Below are positions 45,051 through 55,098 of a stretch of 64,000 nucleotides of DNA, piece after piece. The notes below the pieces were generated by a model, which saw nothing but the letters and a program-made list of their open reading frames with translations, did no database searches and was not told the DNA's origin. The position numbers and the translations under genes were made by a program. Where the stretch lies: contig WMCF01000032.1 of assembly GCA_009792885.1 (NCBI GenBank), positions 3,700,589 to 3,764,588 of the forward strand, given 5' to 3'. This DNA comes from Eremophila alpestris peregrina (lineage: Eukaryota; Chordata; Aves; Passeriformes; Alaudidae). The first letter of the stretch is position 1. Every line of letters begins with the position of its first letter.

Positions 45051-48000
45051 AAGAGAAGTACAGATCTGAGTGCCCCACTGGGATGATGGGGGGGAACCCC
45101 AACAGCACAGTTCAGCTGCCCCTCCACCAAAAATTACCCCGGTGCAAAACCCAGGTGGAATAACACAGTGATAACCTTATTTTGGAACTCCCACATCTGC
45201 ATCCCCACCAGAGAGGGATGGAAGGGTGGGTGCCACACTGCTCTGGGCATCTCCATCCCCACCAGACACCAAGCTACATCTGGCCTTTGCCATCAGCAAC
45301 GTGTTTATACAAAAAGAAGCATTTCTGCAAAGTAAATTAAAAACAGAAACTATCAGTGGCCTCTCAGTTCTTTGTCAAAAGTGCACACAATTTATCCAGA
45401 GTCCACTCAGAACCTTCCTTGCCATGTAAAATTGCACAAAGATTCTACTGTCATTTGAAATGAGACTCTTATTTCAGTCACCCTGTTTAAAAAGAAAAGA
45501 AGAAAAAAAAGCTTTATCCCAAGACACCCCTGACAAAACTGCTTTGAGGAAGTTGCAGTCATCCCACACAGACACACATCCCTCCTTTAAATGCAAAACC
45601 CAAACACCATGTTTTTTCCCCAGACTGCACAGTTAGAACCTGTTTTAAATTACACTTCTCAGTACGCCCAAGTTGAACAGCATTTTATGGATCAGAGCTT
45701 TAGCATTTAGCATAAAGCTACAAATCAGGTGCTTTCTGCTGCAGCTTTTCTCACAAAAAGCAGTTAAATTTGATTATTCCTGGACTGCATGGTGCACTGG
45801 AGCAAAGCTGATCATCCTAGCAGATATTTCTGTCCACACTGGCCTTAACATAAAAGAGGAGGAAAAGACACAGGCCAGCTCACCAATCATGCCTGCGAAG
45901 GGACAATAATAAATTCATAGCTTGAAACCGTGTTTCTGCCACTGCAAGCTGCATTTTTCACTTTAAATATTCACAGGCCAGTGTTTTTCCCAGATTTCAC
46001 ATTTGCTTCTTGTTTCATACATTCCAAAACTTGGTTGTCTCCTTTTTCAATTTTTTTTTCAGCAGTGTCAGAGCTAGGGAAGGAGAAGCCATTTAACATG
46101 GAGCCGTGGAACAGATGTTGAGCACTCCACTTGGGCGCTCACAAAGCCAGGACATCTGTTAGAAATATGAGAGCAGAGAGGCCATCAGCCTCTTAGATGC
46201 TGCAGTGATCCTCAACCTTTCCTACATCCTCTTCCAAATTTCACTGAAGTGAAAGGGAATAGTCCTGTCCCTCGCCACCCCCACCATTCCCAATCCATGT
46301 TTTTCTGCTTCCAGGCTGGTGCTTCCACACAGTTGATTCAGGATCATTGACCCAAGCAGGTTCTTTCTTTGTTTCACGGCTTTCAGGACAAAAAGGAAGG
46401 GGGCTGAGCTTTTTGTTGGCCTCTTCACAGAGCAGCAGAGATTTCTCTTTGCATCGGTCTCCCTCGCAGGATTCTGCTACAGGCTGGTGTGGCAGAGCAG
46501 TTTAATGCAGAACGACCAGAAACAACACATGGTGAAGCACTGACCCATAATGCAATTAAGCAGCCTTCCCTAGAAACATTTTTCAGTACCCCAGGGCACC
46601 CAGAATTTGCTGACTGTTTGATTTGTGCTGCCCCAAATTCCTGACGTTGCTTAAGCAAACCACAGGATGAGGAACTAAGTGATCCTGTCTTCTGATCCTT
46701 TTTCTAATATGGCTACTGCCTTTGTTTTCTTCGAAAAAAAAATCTATTTCTTTTCCACCTCTGTCTTCCTGATCAGAGGAACACCAGTTTAAAATATCAG
46801 TTCCCAAGGGAGAGGGATTTGTTAATTTGACAATACTCTATCCAAACACTAAGAGTACAACAAACAGTTGCTCCAAGATGTGCACATGGATTTTATTTCA
46901 TTTACAATGATTCAATTGGCAGCCATCTAAGGAATTCTGAAAATTTGCTGGGTGTGAACACACTGGCTCACAGAGGTTTGTTGTTCTAAATCCAGATGCA
47001 ACCCTGGTGAGCAGAGATGTGCTAAAAAACTCCCCTACACCACACCTAGTCCAGCCAAGGTGAAGGGCACTGCTCATCCAGCACTGGGCTGGACGACAGC
47101 CTGCATCCATCACCTGAGAGAAGATAAATGCTGCTGTCACCCCAGCTCCCCTGCTCCATCCATCACTACTCAGGCAGGTTGGCTTTTGTTTGTTTAGAGT
47201 TGTTTTTGCTAAAAAAAAAAAAAAAAAAAAAAAAGCAGTTATTAAAGCTCACCTCCCAAACCAGCTGAGCGTGAGAACTAGCAGACATGGTGCAGCAAAG
47301 AAACACTCTGATTCCATCCTGACAGAGCCCTGTGGATAGGTTTGGTCTCTCCCAACAAATAAAGGCATCCCAAAAACATCCTCTATCTTACACAGCCCCT
47401 CTGAGCCTGCAGGGAGATGCCTACAGGCACCTCCACACTGAGCACAGACCAAAAGCCATCAGCTCCCTGCTCCCCTGCCTTCAGCTTTATTGCCTGGGGG
47501 ACAACTGTGTCCAATTTCCAGAAGATTCTGCCTTGGACACTACCCAGCGAGGCAGGCAGAACTCAAAGCAACTATAAATGCATTTTGGAACTGATGGAAG
47601 GAGGTGTAATTTTATCATATCTTGGGAGTGATTTGGAAATAGCATTCCCCGTGTCTGGGAAGCAAAGTGCTTTAGTAAAGGTCCTGGAGCAGGGAACACA
47701 TCTCTGTGTGAAGGGCTGTGGCAGTAGACAGCACTCATTGCTTTATCAAATATTACTGCTTGGCTGTCTGTGGGAAAGCGGCACAGACTCATTTGTCACA
47801 GTCCTGTTCCCCCTGAGTCACAAAGCTCTGAGTGAAGGACTCCCCGAGTTCAGGCTTTTTTCCTGTTTCCAGCTGCACTCCCAGTTGCAGGTCAGTCTGT
47901 AATGTTTACCAGATCTGCAGCACAGACACGGGGTTATCTGCAACCAGCCTCCCAACGAGGAGAGAGGTTTGTGGGAATACCTGGAGTGTGACAGGTCCTG

Positions 48001-50985
48001 CACAGACAGATGGCTGAGCTGGATATCAGGGCGAGGGTTTGGACAAACACTGCCCTGAAACAAGAGCCGGCGGTGCCTCTTGTTTGGTTCACAGATTCCC
48101 TCTGCTTTGCTGTGCGTGGGCAGCTCTGTCCGGCAGAGTCTGTGTAACATCCTGTTCACGGCTGTCACCTGATCTTTACGGGTGTGGCTTGACCTTTGAT
48201 TGGCCTTTAGGCAAAATTGGTTGGTCTACACAGTGAAATCATGTCACTTTAGGAATTTGAACAGCTACATAGTCTGTGATAAACACTAATTAGTGCCCTA
48301 TTCCTCCTTGTCCTACTGACTGAGTCCCAGCATGATTTACGTCACTAAGCTGCAGCTCCTCTCCAAAGAGCACACACACACCATGCCCTGTGCAGGCATT
48401 TAGTGAGCACAGGAAGGACTTGACAGGGTCACTGTAGAGCAACTTTGCAGATTAAAGCCGAATTCAGTGTACAAGAGCTTAACCCACTTACTGACACTAT
48501 TGCCAACATCGCCTTCACAGAGAAACTTTCTACCAGAACCTCTCCTCTAACGCCATGTATTTTTTTCTGGCTGATTTCAGCAAGCTCTGGAAGAGGTTCT
48601 GCTCTCAGACCTTTGACCTTATCAAACAAGTCAGTTCCCCAAGTTCAAGAGCAGGACACTTAAAAATTTTACTCACCAGGAAAGTCTCACCAGAGAAGAA
48701 GTGTGGGGACTGTGAGGCTTCCCAGAGGCTTTTATTGTCTTATTAAGCTCTCCTTAATGACAATTTCCTCACCTGCTGCAGTGTCCCTCCCATTCATTTG
48801 CATTCACTATCCTGCTGCTGGTACTTTCAAGGCTGTCTTAGCTCCTGCTCCTTCCTCTTTCTTCATAACTATTCTGAGCCCTTTTTTTATCTCCCTGCTG
48901 TCATCCAGGTCCAAGGGAGAAAATACTTTGTCCTCTTCTGTTACTCTTTGTCACGTCCTCCTTGGTTGATTTCCTCCCTGACATCTCTGCTGGCTTCTCC
49001 CAGCTCCAGAGTCACCTGCAATAATCCCTCCTCCAAAGCAAGGCAGCAACAGCTGCTCCTGGTGAGATCCCTGACTTAAATGCTTGCTAAAAACTTGCTT
49101 GTTCTCTCAGCTAAGGCTCCCCATGCACAGCCTGGACCCCACACCCCTCAATGCCTGGACCCCGAGCACCCCAGCGGCTCCGCCCATCCCAGCCCGCTGT
49201 TTGTAGGAGCGGGGCTGTCGGATCGGCCCCTCTGCAGGACCAATGAGGCCCCACACCGGCAGGGCAGCGGGTTCAGCACCTTTCTCAATGCAAATACTGG
49301 GGGGGTTCAGGCTGTTCCACTCATCCCACGGCATCTGAAAGAGCCTTGACAGCAAAGCTGCGTCAGAATGGGGGCACAGCTGCCAAAGCTGCCGTTCAGC
49401 CTCCTCAGATTGCCTGTTGGAATGTGTTTCCCCCTTTTTTTTCATTCAAGCTTTTCTAGATAAGCACATGGCAAATGGAAATATCAGAGAGAATGAACTG
49501 CCTCCTAATTGGGAATGCGGGACTGACAATTATCCCTGTGATAATGAGATAGTCTGAACAGGAGGGAACTCGATACAATGGGAGATTTATCTTGGAAGCA
49601 GTCCCTTGGCAGCCTGGCTTGTCTTGCTGTCAGCACAGTTTCCCATTATACAAAGGGCAGGGATCAGACCCAGGATGACAAATCCATCTCTATCTCAAGC
49701 TCATCCTGTTCCATTACCTACATCTTTTCCAGTGGTAATTCCTTAGATCATCCAGATGCTCTGCTTCACTTAAATCACATTGTCCCATGGGAATCTCTAC
49801 CCACCTTGGATCTCCAAATGACCCAGAAGATTGATTTCTTTCCTACCACAAACCACATCAACACTTCAAATCCTGACCTTCAAGGCTGCCAGGATTGAGG
49901 AGAGAGGCAAGACAGGAGTCTGAGGCCTTGGTCCAACACTCATGGAGACTCTTGTCACAAGGAATTATGTGGATTCTGCAAACAGATAAGGAAAAGCAGA
50001 AAGAGCAAACGTGGGTCTGCACAACCTTGACATGGCAATCAATGCTGTAGTTTACCTCCAGGAGCAAGTAAACAGCCCCAGAGTTACGTGCTGCATAGCA
50101 AACATTGCAGTTTTATCTGCATGACAGGCAGCAATTTGTGGCAAAGGTTAAATCTCTCTGTTCACTCAAGCTTGACATATGATGGTCGTGTTACAGTCCC
50201 TGTTCTCAGCGGGTTTGTGCATGAATGTGAGGTTAAGTGCATGTGTGCCTTTAGGATCACGACCTTCATTCAATCCTGCATGGTCCAGCTGGCCCATAAT
50301 TAATCCCCAACATGTTCAAGTGACAGCTCTCACTCATAACGTCATCCATGCAGGACAGTGAGGTACCTGTAAATTCCTACGTTCCTGCGGGGAGTCAGAG
50401 ATTTTCCAGCCACTGGATCAGGGAGGCTCCAAGGCAGGTTTCTGACAATTAATGGGTTGGACTAATTTACAGGTAAATTGGGTAGAGCAGGAAAGGGAGG
50501 TGTGATGCAGTCATTGCTTGCTCAGCTGACAAGGATGGGCTGGAAATTACAACACCTCATGCCCTGTTACACGACCAACATTTTCTACTCACAAAAATGT
50601 AAGAGTTCCAGAGGCTTATGAAGCCTGTAAGAAAGTTCCCACCTTCTCCATCCTGGACAGTTTGCAAACAGGAAGCATGGACTCAGCTCAGCCACTTGTT
50701 CTTCGTTCTCCTCCCAGTCACTGGTTTTCAAATGTATCCAAAGGTCTGAAACCCAACAATAAACCATAACCACAGTCCGGCAGTCAGATCCATGTGCCCC
50801 AGGCAACTCCTCACACCCAGGTCACGTCCTGTCTACCTCACTCCCAGAGCTGCTGCTATTACCAGTGGTTTGTTTCCAAATTCTAGATATTTAATCTTTT
50901 TATCTACTTGTTCCATTACCAAAGATGAACCTGCTCGGTCAGGTTGGATCAAGTGTTTTATCCCACAGGCAACACAACAGGCTGG
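45051..50985. other. Gene-poor interval between PRPSAP2 and the GPCR gene
   Basis: I find no coding exon, RNA gene or structured repeat beyond a 24-A run at 47211-47234. Open frames are all under 165 codons, overlap on opposite strands and resemble nothing known. A minus-sense AATAAA near 46890 could end an unknown transcript, but nothing else supports one. Confidence 0.55.
47211..47234. repeat. Poly(A) tract, 24 nt
   Basis: An uninterrupted run of 24 A preceded by T-rich sequence. It may be the tail of an old retroposed sequence, but no source element is recognisable next to it. Confidence 0.8.
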
Positions 50986-51491
50986 GTATGTTTTACACAA
51001 GTTTATTGGGGGTTAATATTCATTCACCAACAGCAGGAAGTCAGATCTCCGCTATTTAAGGGCTGGAAACATCAAACGCAAACAGAAACAAGCATTGCTC
51101 AGAAACAGTTTTGCTGTACATCAAATCTGAGTAACAGCAGCACAAGCACTGATTTGTCCTGCCTGAGAAGAGTGTCTTACTCAGTATTACATTCCCTACC
51201 AAAATACATACAGCCACTGCATTTAACCCTGTTTCTATAAAGGCTCCATAAACAAGAGTCAAAAGGCACAAGGAGCAAAATACTGCTACTTTGACCCACC
51301 TTGCTGCAGCTCCAGAGAGTTCTTCCATTCCCATTGCATGTTAAATCATAGCATATTTGAGACACCTCCAAAACACGAAATCACGCCTCGTTAGCAAGTG
51401 CAGCCCTTCACAGTCCCCAGTCCCATGATCTGAGCTCTGAAAGGAGGGAAATTGCTGAGAATAGAATGACCCCTTCCACAGTTGCACATAC
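50985..51491 (-). other. 3'UTR of the chemoattractant-receptor gene
   Basis: The sequence after the TGA stop (51492-51494) runs to a minus-strand AATAAA (TTTATT at 51002-51007). No other minus-strand gene lies nearby. The cleavage point is approximate. Confidence 0.65.
51002..51007 (-). terminator. GPCR poly(A) signal AATAAA
   Basis: A canonical hexamer about 485 bases downstream of the receptor stop, in its orientation. Confidence 0.65.
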
Positions 51492-52577
51492 TCAGACCCT
51501 TGGGACCTCTACTTCTGAAGCAGACCTGGACTTGCGCCGGCTGGTCAGGCTGCCCAGCACCGACTCCTCGCTGAAGGCCCCTTCGAAGGTCGACAGGATG
51601 GACTGGCGAAACTTCTCCTTGAAATCCGGCCCCACAAAGACATACAGGATGGGGTTGATGCAGCTGTTGAAGAAAGCAAGGCTGGAAACCAAGGGAATCC
51701 CTATGTAAAGGGCCAGTTTCATCTCATGGCTGGAAGAGTTTTTGGATATTTCCAGGAGGGAGAAGACGTGATAGGGGAAATAACAGAGGAAAAATGAGGC
51801 TGTAACAGCAATGATGATTCTGTAGGGCTTTGAAGAGTTGGCCAACTGCCTTCTTTTCAGCTTGACAGCCACAATGCTGTAGCAGATGAGAATCACCATG
51901 AAGGGGATGAGGAACCCACATAAGAATCGCGTGATGATCATCGCTTTGTGCCGCATCCTCCACAGCCTGCGCGTTGTCTCCGACGTGTAATCATCGGACA
52001 GCGCAAAATTATTGTAACAGCTGGTGACGTTCCTGGAACTGACCACAGTGTCCCTAAAGACGAGGTAGGGAGAGCTGAGCAGGACAGCCAGGAGCCACGT
52101 GCCCAGAGCAATCCTGGCCGCCAGCTCCGGGCTCCTGCGGTTGTGAGACCAGACAGGGAAGGCCACGGAAACGCAGCGGTCAATGCTGATGACCGTCAGG
52201 AGGAAGACGCTGGCAAACATGTTGAGGAAGGCCATGGTGCTGTTCAGCTTGCACAGGAGCTTCCCAAATGGCCAGTGGAAGCCCAGGGCGGTGTAGGCAA
52301 TGCTGAGGGGCAGGAAAAATGTGAAGATGAAGTCAGCTATGGCCAGGTTGAGGAACCAGACGGAATTCACAGTCTTCTTCATCTTGAAGCCTGCAATCCA
52401 AATGACGAGGCCGTTCCCTGTCACCCCCAGCAAACAGGCAATGCTGTACACCACCATGGAGAGGATGTGCATGGTCTGCTGGAGGCCAGAGTAGTACTCA
52501 TGGTCAGTGGTGTTCTCAGGCTGCTCCGTGGGGCAGCTGGCAGAGAAGGAGAATGGGGAAGAAGAGGTGCTGTCCAT
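51492..52577 (-). CDS. Chemerin/formyl-peptide receptor-like GPCR (CMKLR1/FPR family)
   Basis: One exon codes 361 residues of a class A chemoattractant receptor. Seen: N-glycosylation sites N22-T-T and N183-V-T; N55 in TM1 (GNGLVIW); D82 in TM2 (NLAIADF); the C109-C187 disulfide pair; D133-R-C in place of DRY, the form used by FPR and CMKLR receptors; CYFPYH in TM6; NSCINPILY in TM7; then a Ser-rich tail (SRRKSRSASE) suited to GRK/arrestin regulation. It mixes CMKLR1-like parts (FKMKKTVN, SSPYLVFRDT) with FPR-like parts (SSLAFFNSC, FVGPDFKEKF). The ATG at 52577 is chosen because an acceptor (GTGATTTCAG) lies 17 bases upstream, as in relatives with a non-coding first exon. An in-frame ATG at 52661 would add 28 odd residues. 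The ligand cannot be read from sequence; chemerin or lipid and peptide attractants are the family's known ligands. Confidence 0.85.
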   Translation of the reverse strand: MDSTSSSPFSFSASCPTEQPENTTDHEYYSGLQQTMHILSMVVYSIACLLGVTGNGLVIWIAGFKMKKTVNSVWFLNLAIADFIFTFFLPLSIAYTALGFHWPFGKLLCKLNSTMAFLNMFASVFLLTVISIDRCVSVAFPVWSHNRRSPELAARIALGTWLLAVLLSSPYLVFRDTVVSSRNVTSCYNNFALSDDYTSETTRRLWRMRHKAMIITRFLCGFLIPFMVILICYSIVAVKLKRRQLANSSKPYRIIIAVTASFFLCYFPYHVFSLLEISKNSSSHEMKLALYIGIPLVSSLAFFNSCINPILYVFVGPDFKEKFRQSILSTFEGAFSEESVLGSLTSRRKSRSASEVEVPRV

Positions 52578-52594
52578 CACTAGCAAGCCAAGAC

Positions 52595-53740
52595 CTGAAA
52601 TCACAAGAGTTGTTACCTGCAGCTCAAGAAGAGTTGAAAATATTTGTGAGCAAGTGTGCACAAAGTGTGTATGAAAAGCAGATTAGATAAATGAATTTAT
52701 AATTAATATGAAGTCCTTCTCTCTAGCAAAAGCAGCTGCATCTCACAGAAACCACAACCAGAGAAACCAACCCCAGTTTTGCTGTTCGTGTCAATGTGTC
52801 ACAACACCTTCAACAGTCCACAGCAGCAATCCAGCATGGGCAAGCAGCTAAGCCCTTGAAACCCAGATCCCCCCACTGTTACAAGTCCTCTTTGGATGAC
52901 TAGTAACAAATTTTGACAGCAAAAACTATCTAGACTGGTAACAACGATGTTAACAGAATATTTCTTCACCAAGCCCCTTCCAGGGAGGTGCAGAACAACA
53001 CCTGAGCTATATCCATGTGTAACCATAGGCCCTTTATCCACCCACTACCCTCTGGTGAGCCCACCCTTGTCCTCATTTCTCTCCTGCTCATCCTTGCCTT
53101 GGCAGATCCTGGCAGGGGTCCCCGAGCTGTTCCTGTAGCTGATCTGCCTACAGCGGGTGGTCTCACCCTCCTGCCTGGCTCCCCTTCTGCTGCTCCTCTC
53201 CAGGGTGACTCACACTGCCTCGGCCCATTTTCCCATGGCTTGGGATCACGAGGAATTTAGTAGGATCACTTATTCCCTGATCTTCTTCCTCAATTCGTGG
53301 TGTGTTGATTTAACCCCTGAAGCCCCGGAGGGCGCAGGTTCCCTGGGGTTGGTTAACCAAGCCCACCCACTAACTTGTATTTGAAGAATAAAGAAAACAT
53401 GGCCCCTCTCCTGCCTGCTCCATTCATCCCCCTGGCAGCTCTCCCTCCTGAGCAGCCAGAAATCCCTCCGGGCACCGGGGTACCCTGCCGCGAGTGGGGA
53501 CAGGGCCAGCTCTGCTTCCCACCACAGCAGCAACGTGCCCAACGTGCCCGGCACACCGGCTGTCCTAGAGACACCGTCTTGGCTGAGGAGTTTTGGGGGT
53601 GCCTGGAAATGCTCCTTGCCCTGTGCAGGGTGTTGGGGTGTCCCTTCCTTTGGCTGATGGGGGAGGTCACGGGAGAATGGGAACACCGCAGGGCTGGGGG
53701 AGAAACACCTGGGGGTGCACGGCAGGCAGGGCTGGAGCTG
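52595..53740. other. GPCR upstream region toward SHMT1
   Basis: The stretch holds the intron side of the receptor's coding exon. Any non-coding first exon and the receptor promoter must lie here or beyond, but I could not place them. It shows no coding exon and no recognisable transposon. Confidence 0.45.
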
Positions 53741-53741
53741 T

Positions 53742-53806
53742 GGGTGACAGCAGAGGAGGGGGTGACAGCAGAGGAGGGGTGATGGCGGAGGGGTGACAGC
53801 AGCGGG
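53742..53806. repeat. Short minisatellite, about 16 bp x 4
   Basis: Imperfect units of GGGTGACAGCAGAGGAG repeat about four times just upstream of the SHMT1 CpG promoter. The later units are diverged (GGGTGATGGCGGAGG, GGTGACAGCAGCGGG). Confidence 0.75.
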
Positions 53807-53809
53807 TCC

Positions 53810-54073
53810 CCGCCCCTCCCGGCCCGGCCAAGGTCACCCGCGCCCCGGGCGCCACGTGCGGGCCGCGCCGCCAGCCCCACCCCGGCGCGGGCCAATGGGA
53901 GGCGGGGAGGGGGCAGAGCGCGCCGCTGATTGGCTCAGGCGCTGCCCGAGCGTGTTGCCCGCCGGCGGGCCCGGGGCGGAGCGCGGCGCTGATTGGTCGC
54001 GGCGCGGGGGGGCGGGGCCCGGCCGGGCTATGGTAGCGCGCGGGCTCCCGCGCGGTGGCGGAATCACGATCGG
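53810..54073 (+). promoter_or_regulatory. SHMT1: SHMT1 CpG-island promoter with three CCAAT boxes; non-coding exon 1
   Basis: The region has no TATA box. It has a CCAAT at 53892-53896 and two reversed CCAAT boxes (ATTGG at 53929-53933 and 53992-53996), each inside a near-identical GCGC..GCTGATTGG block 63 bp apart. A CACGTG E-box lies at 53853-53858, and there are several GGGCGG Sp1-type boxes. A non-coding first exon ends at 54073 with donor GTAAGG; its start is not defined but is probably near 54020. NF-Y, Sp1 and E-box control fits a housekeeping one-carbon gene; this is inference from motifs. Confidence 0.75.
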
Positions 54074-55073
54074 GTAAGGAGCGGGCCGGGACCGGGACCC
54101 GACCGGGGCGTGCGGCGTGGGGAGAGCAGGGCTGGGGCACGGCACGGCACGGCATGGCATGGGACGGCATCCCGCTGCGGGTGACAGCGGCCAGGCACCG
54201 CCCGTCCCCGCCACCCGGGGCAGGGCAGAGGGGCGCGTCACCAGGCTCTCGGGATGTGGGAGGTGATGGAGTCGGGGTACAGGGGGTGCAGAACTAGGTG
54301 GAGGTAGCGCTTCGGGGATAGGGTTCTCCAGGTGAGGTGCCAGGTGTCCACTATAAGAGGGGAAATGGTGGGGGGGATCTCATCCTGACTGGAAATGGCA
54401 GCTTTGTCCCCCCCTGAGCCAGAAGAGTGAGTGTGAGTGCTGCAGCAAGAGTGCAGAAGTGTGCAGAAGAGTGAGTCCTGTGCTGCGGGGGCATGCAGGA
54501 CCCAGGCATCCTGCCCAGAACTAGAGCACTTCCCCTCGCAGCCCTTTGCCCAGCCCGGCCTCTCTGGCAGTGAGGATTCCCACCCTGGCAGTGAGGCCAG
54601 AGCATGGCTGAGCACCCCTGCCCGGCAAGGGCGGCGTGAATGGACTTCGGCAGCTTAGCACCAGGAAACCACGTGGGATTGCTTTATAACCTGCTCACGG
54701 CCCTTCACCCGTCCTTGTGGGGTTAATGAGTAAAAAGATGCATTGTTTTCTGCCAAGGCAGCAGCTGGGCTGTTACTCCTTCCCCAAGAGCAGCAGCATC
54801 AACTGGGCCAGAGGGCTCCTGCCAGGCCTGGGCATCATCTGTACCATGGAGCCAAGCAGAGGCAGAGCTGCTGCCTCTCAGGGCTCTCAGCCCCACAAGA
54901 TGCTTTAGTCAGGGTTTGGGGCAGGGGAAGCCTGAGGGTTGTGTGTGTTTTCCTCACCCAACAGCCCGTGGCTGTTCTCAGGGAATACGTGGGATGGCAG
55001 CAGGCAGCGCCCAGGGAGATGTGGAGGCACCCAGCCCCGCTGCCATCCCACAGACTCCCTGCTCCCCTGGCAG
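54074..55073 (+). other. SHMT1 intron 1
   Basis: The intron lies between the non-coding first exon and the exon with the start codon (acceptor CCCCTGGCAG). It is GC-rich at its 5' end as the CpG island tails off. Nothing else is recognised. Confidence 0.6.
54135..54172. repeat. Short (CACGG/CATGG)n pentamer run
   Basis: GGCACGGCACGGCACGGCAT followed by variant units at the start of SHMT1 intron 1. A minor simple repeat. Confidence 0.7.
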
Positions 55074-55098
55074 GTGACTCAAATCCAGCAGAAGCACC
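55074..55098 (+). other. SHMT1: SHMT1 5'UTR in exon 2
   Basis: Twenty-five untranslated bases between the acceptor CTGGCAG and the start codon. Confidence 0.75.

Noticed and set aside
46885..46900. Minus-strand AATAAA as the end of an unannotated gene
   Set aside because: No exon, splice pair or coding frame leads to it; one hexamer in AT-rich DNA is expected by chance.
48700..49080. Open frames with hydrophobic runs near 48.7-49.1 kb, considered as another membrane-protein exon
   Set aside because: No family resemblance and no paired splice sites.
52578..52661. Upstream in-frame ATG of the GPCR
   Set aside because: A good splice acceptor lies between this ATG and the one at 52577, and the extra residues do not look like a receptor N-terminus.
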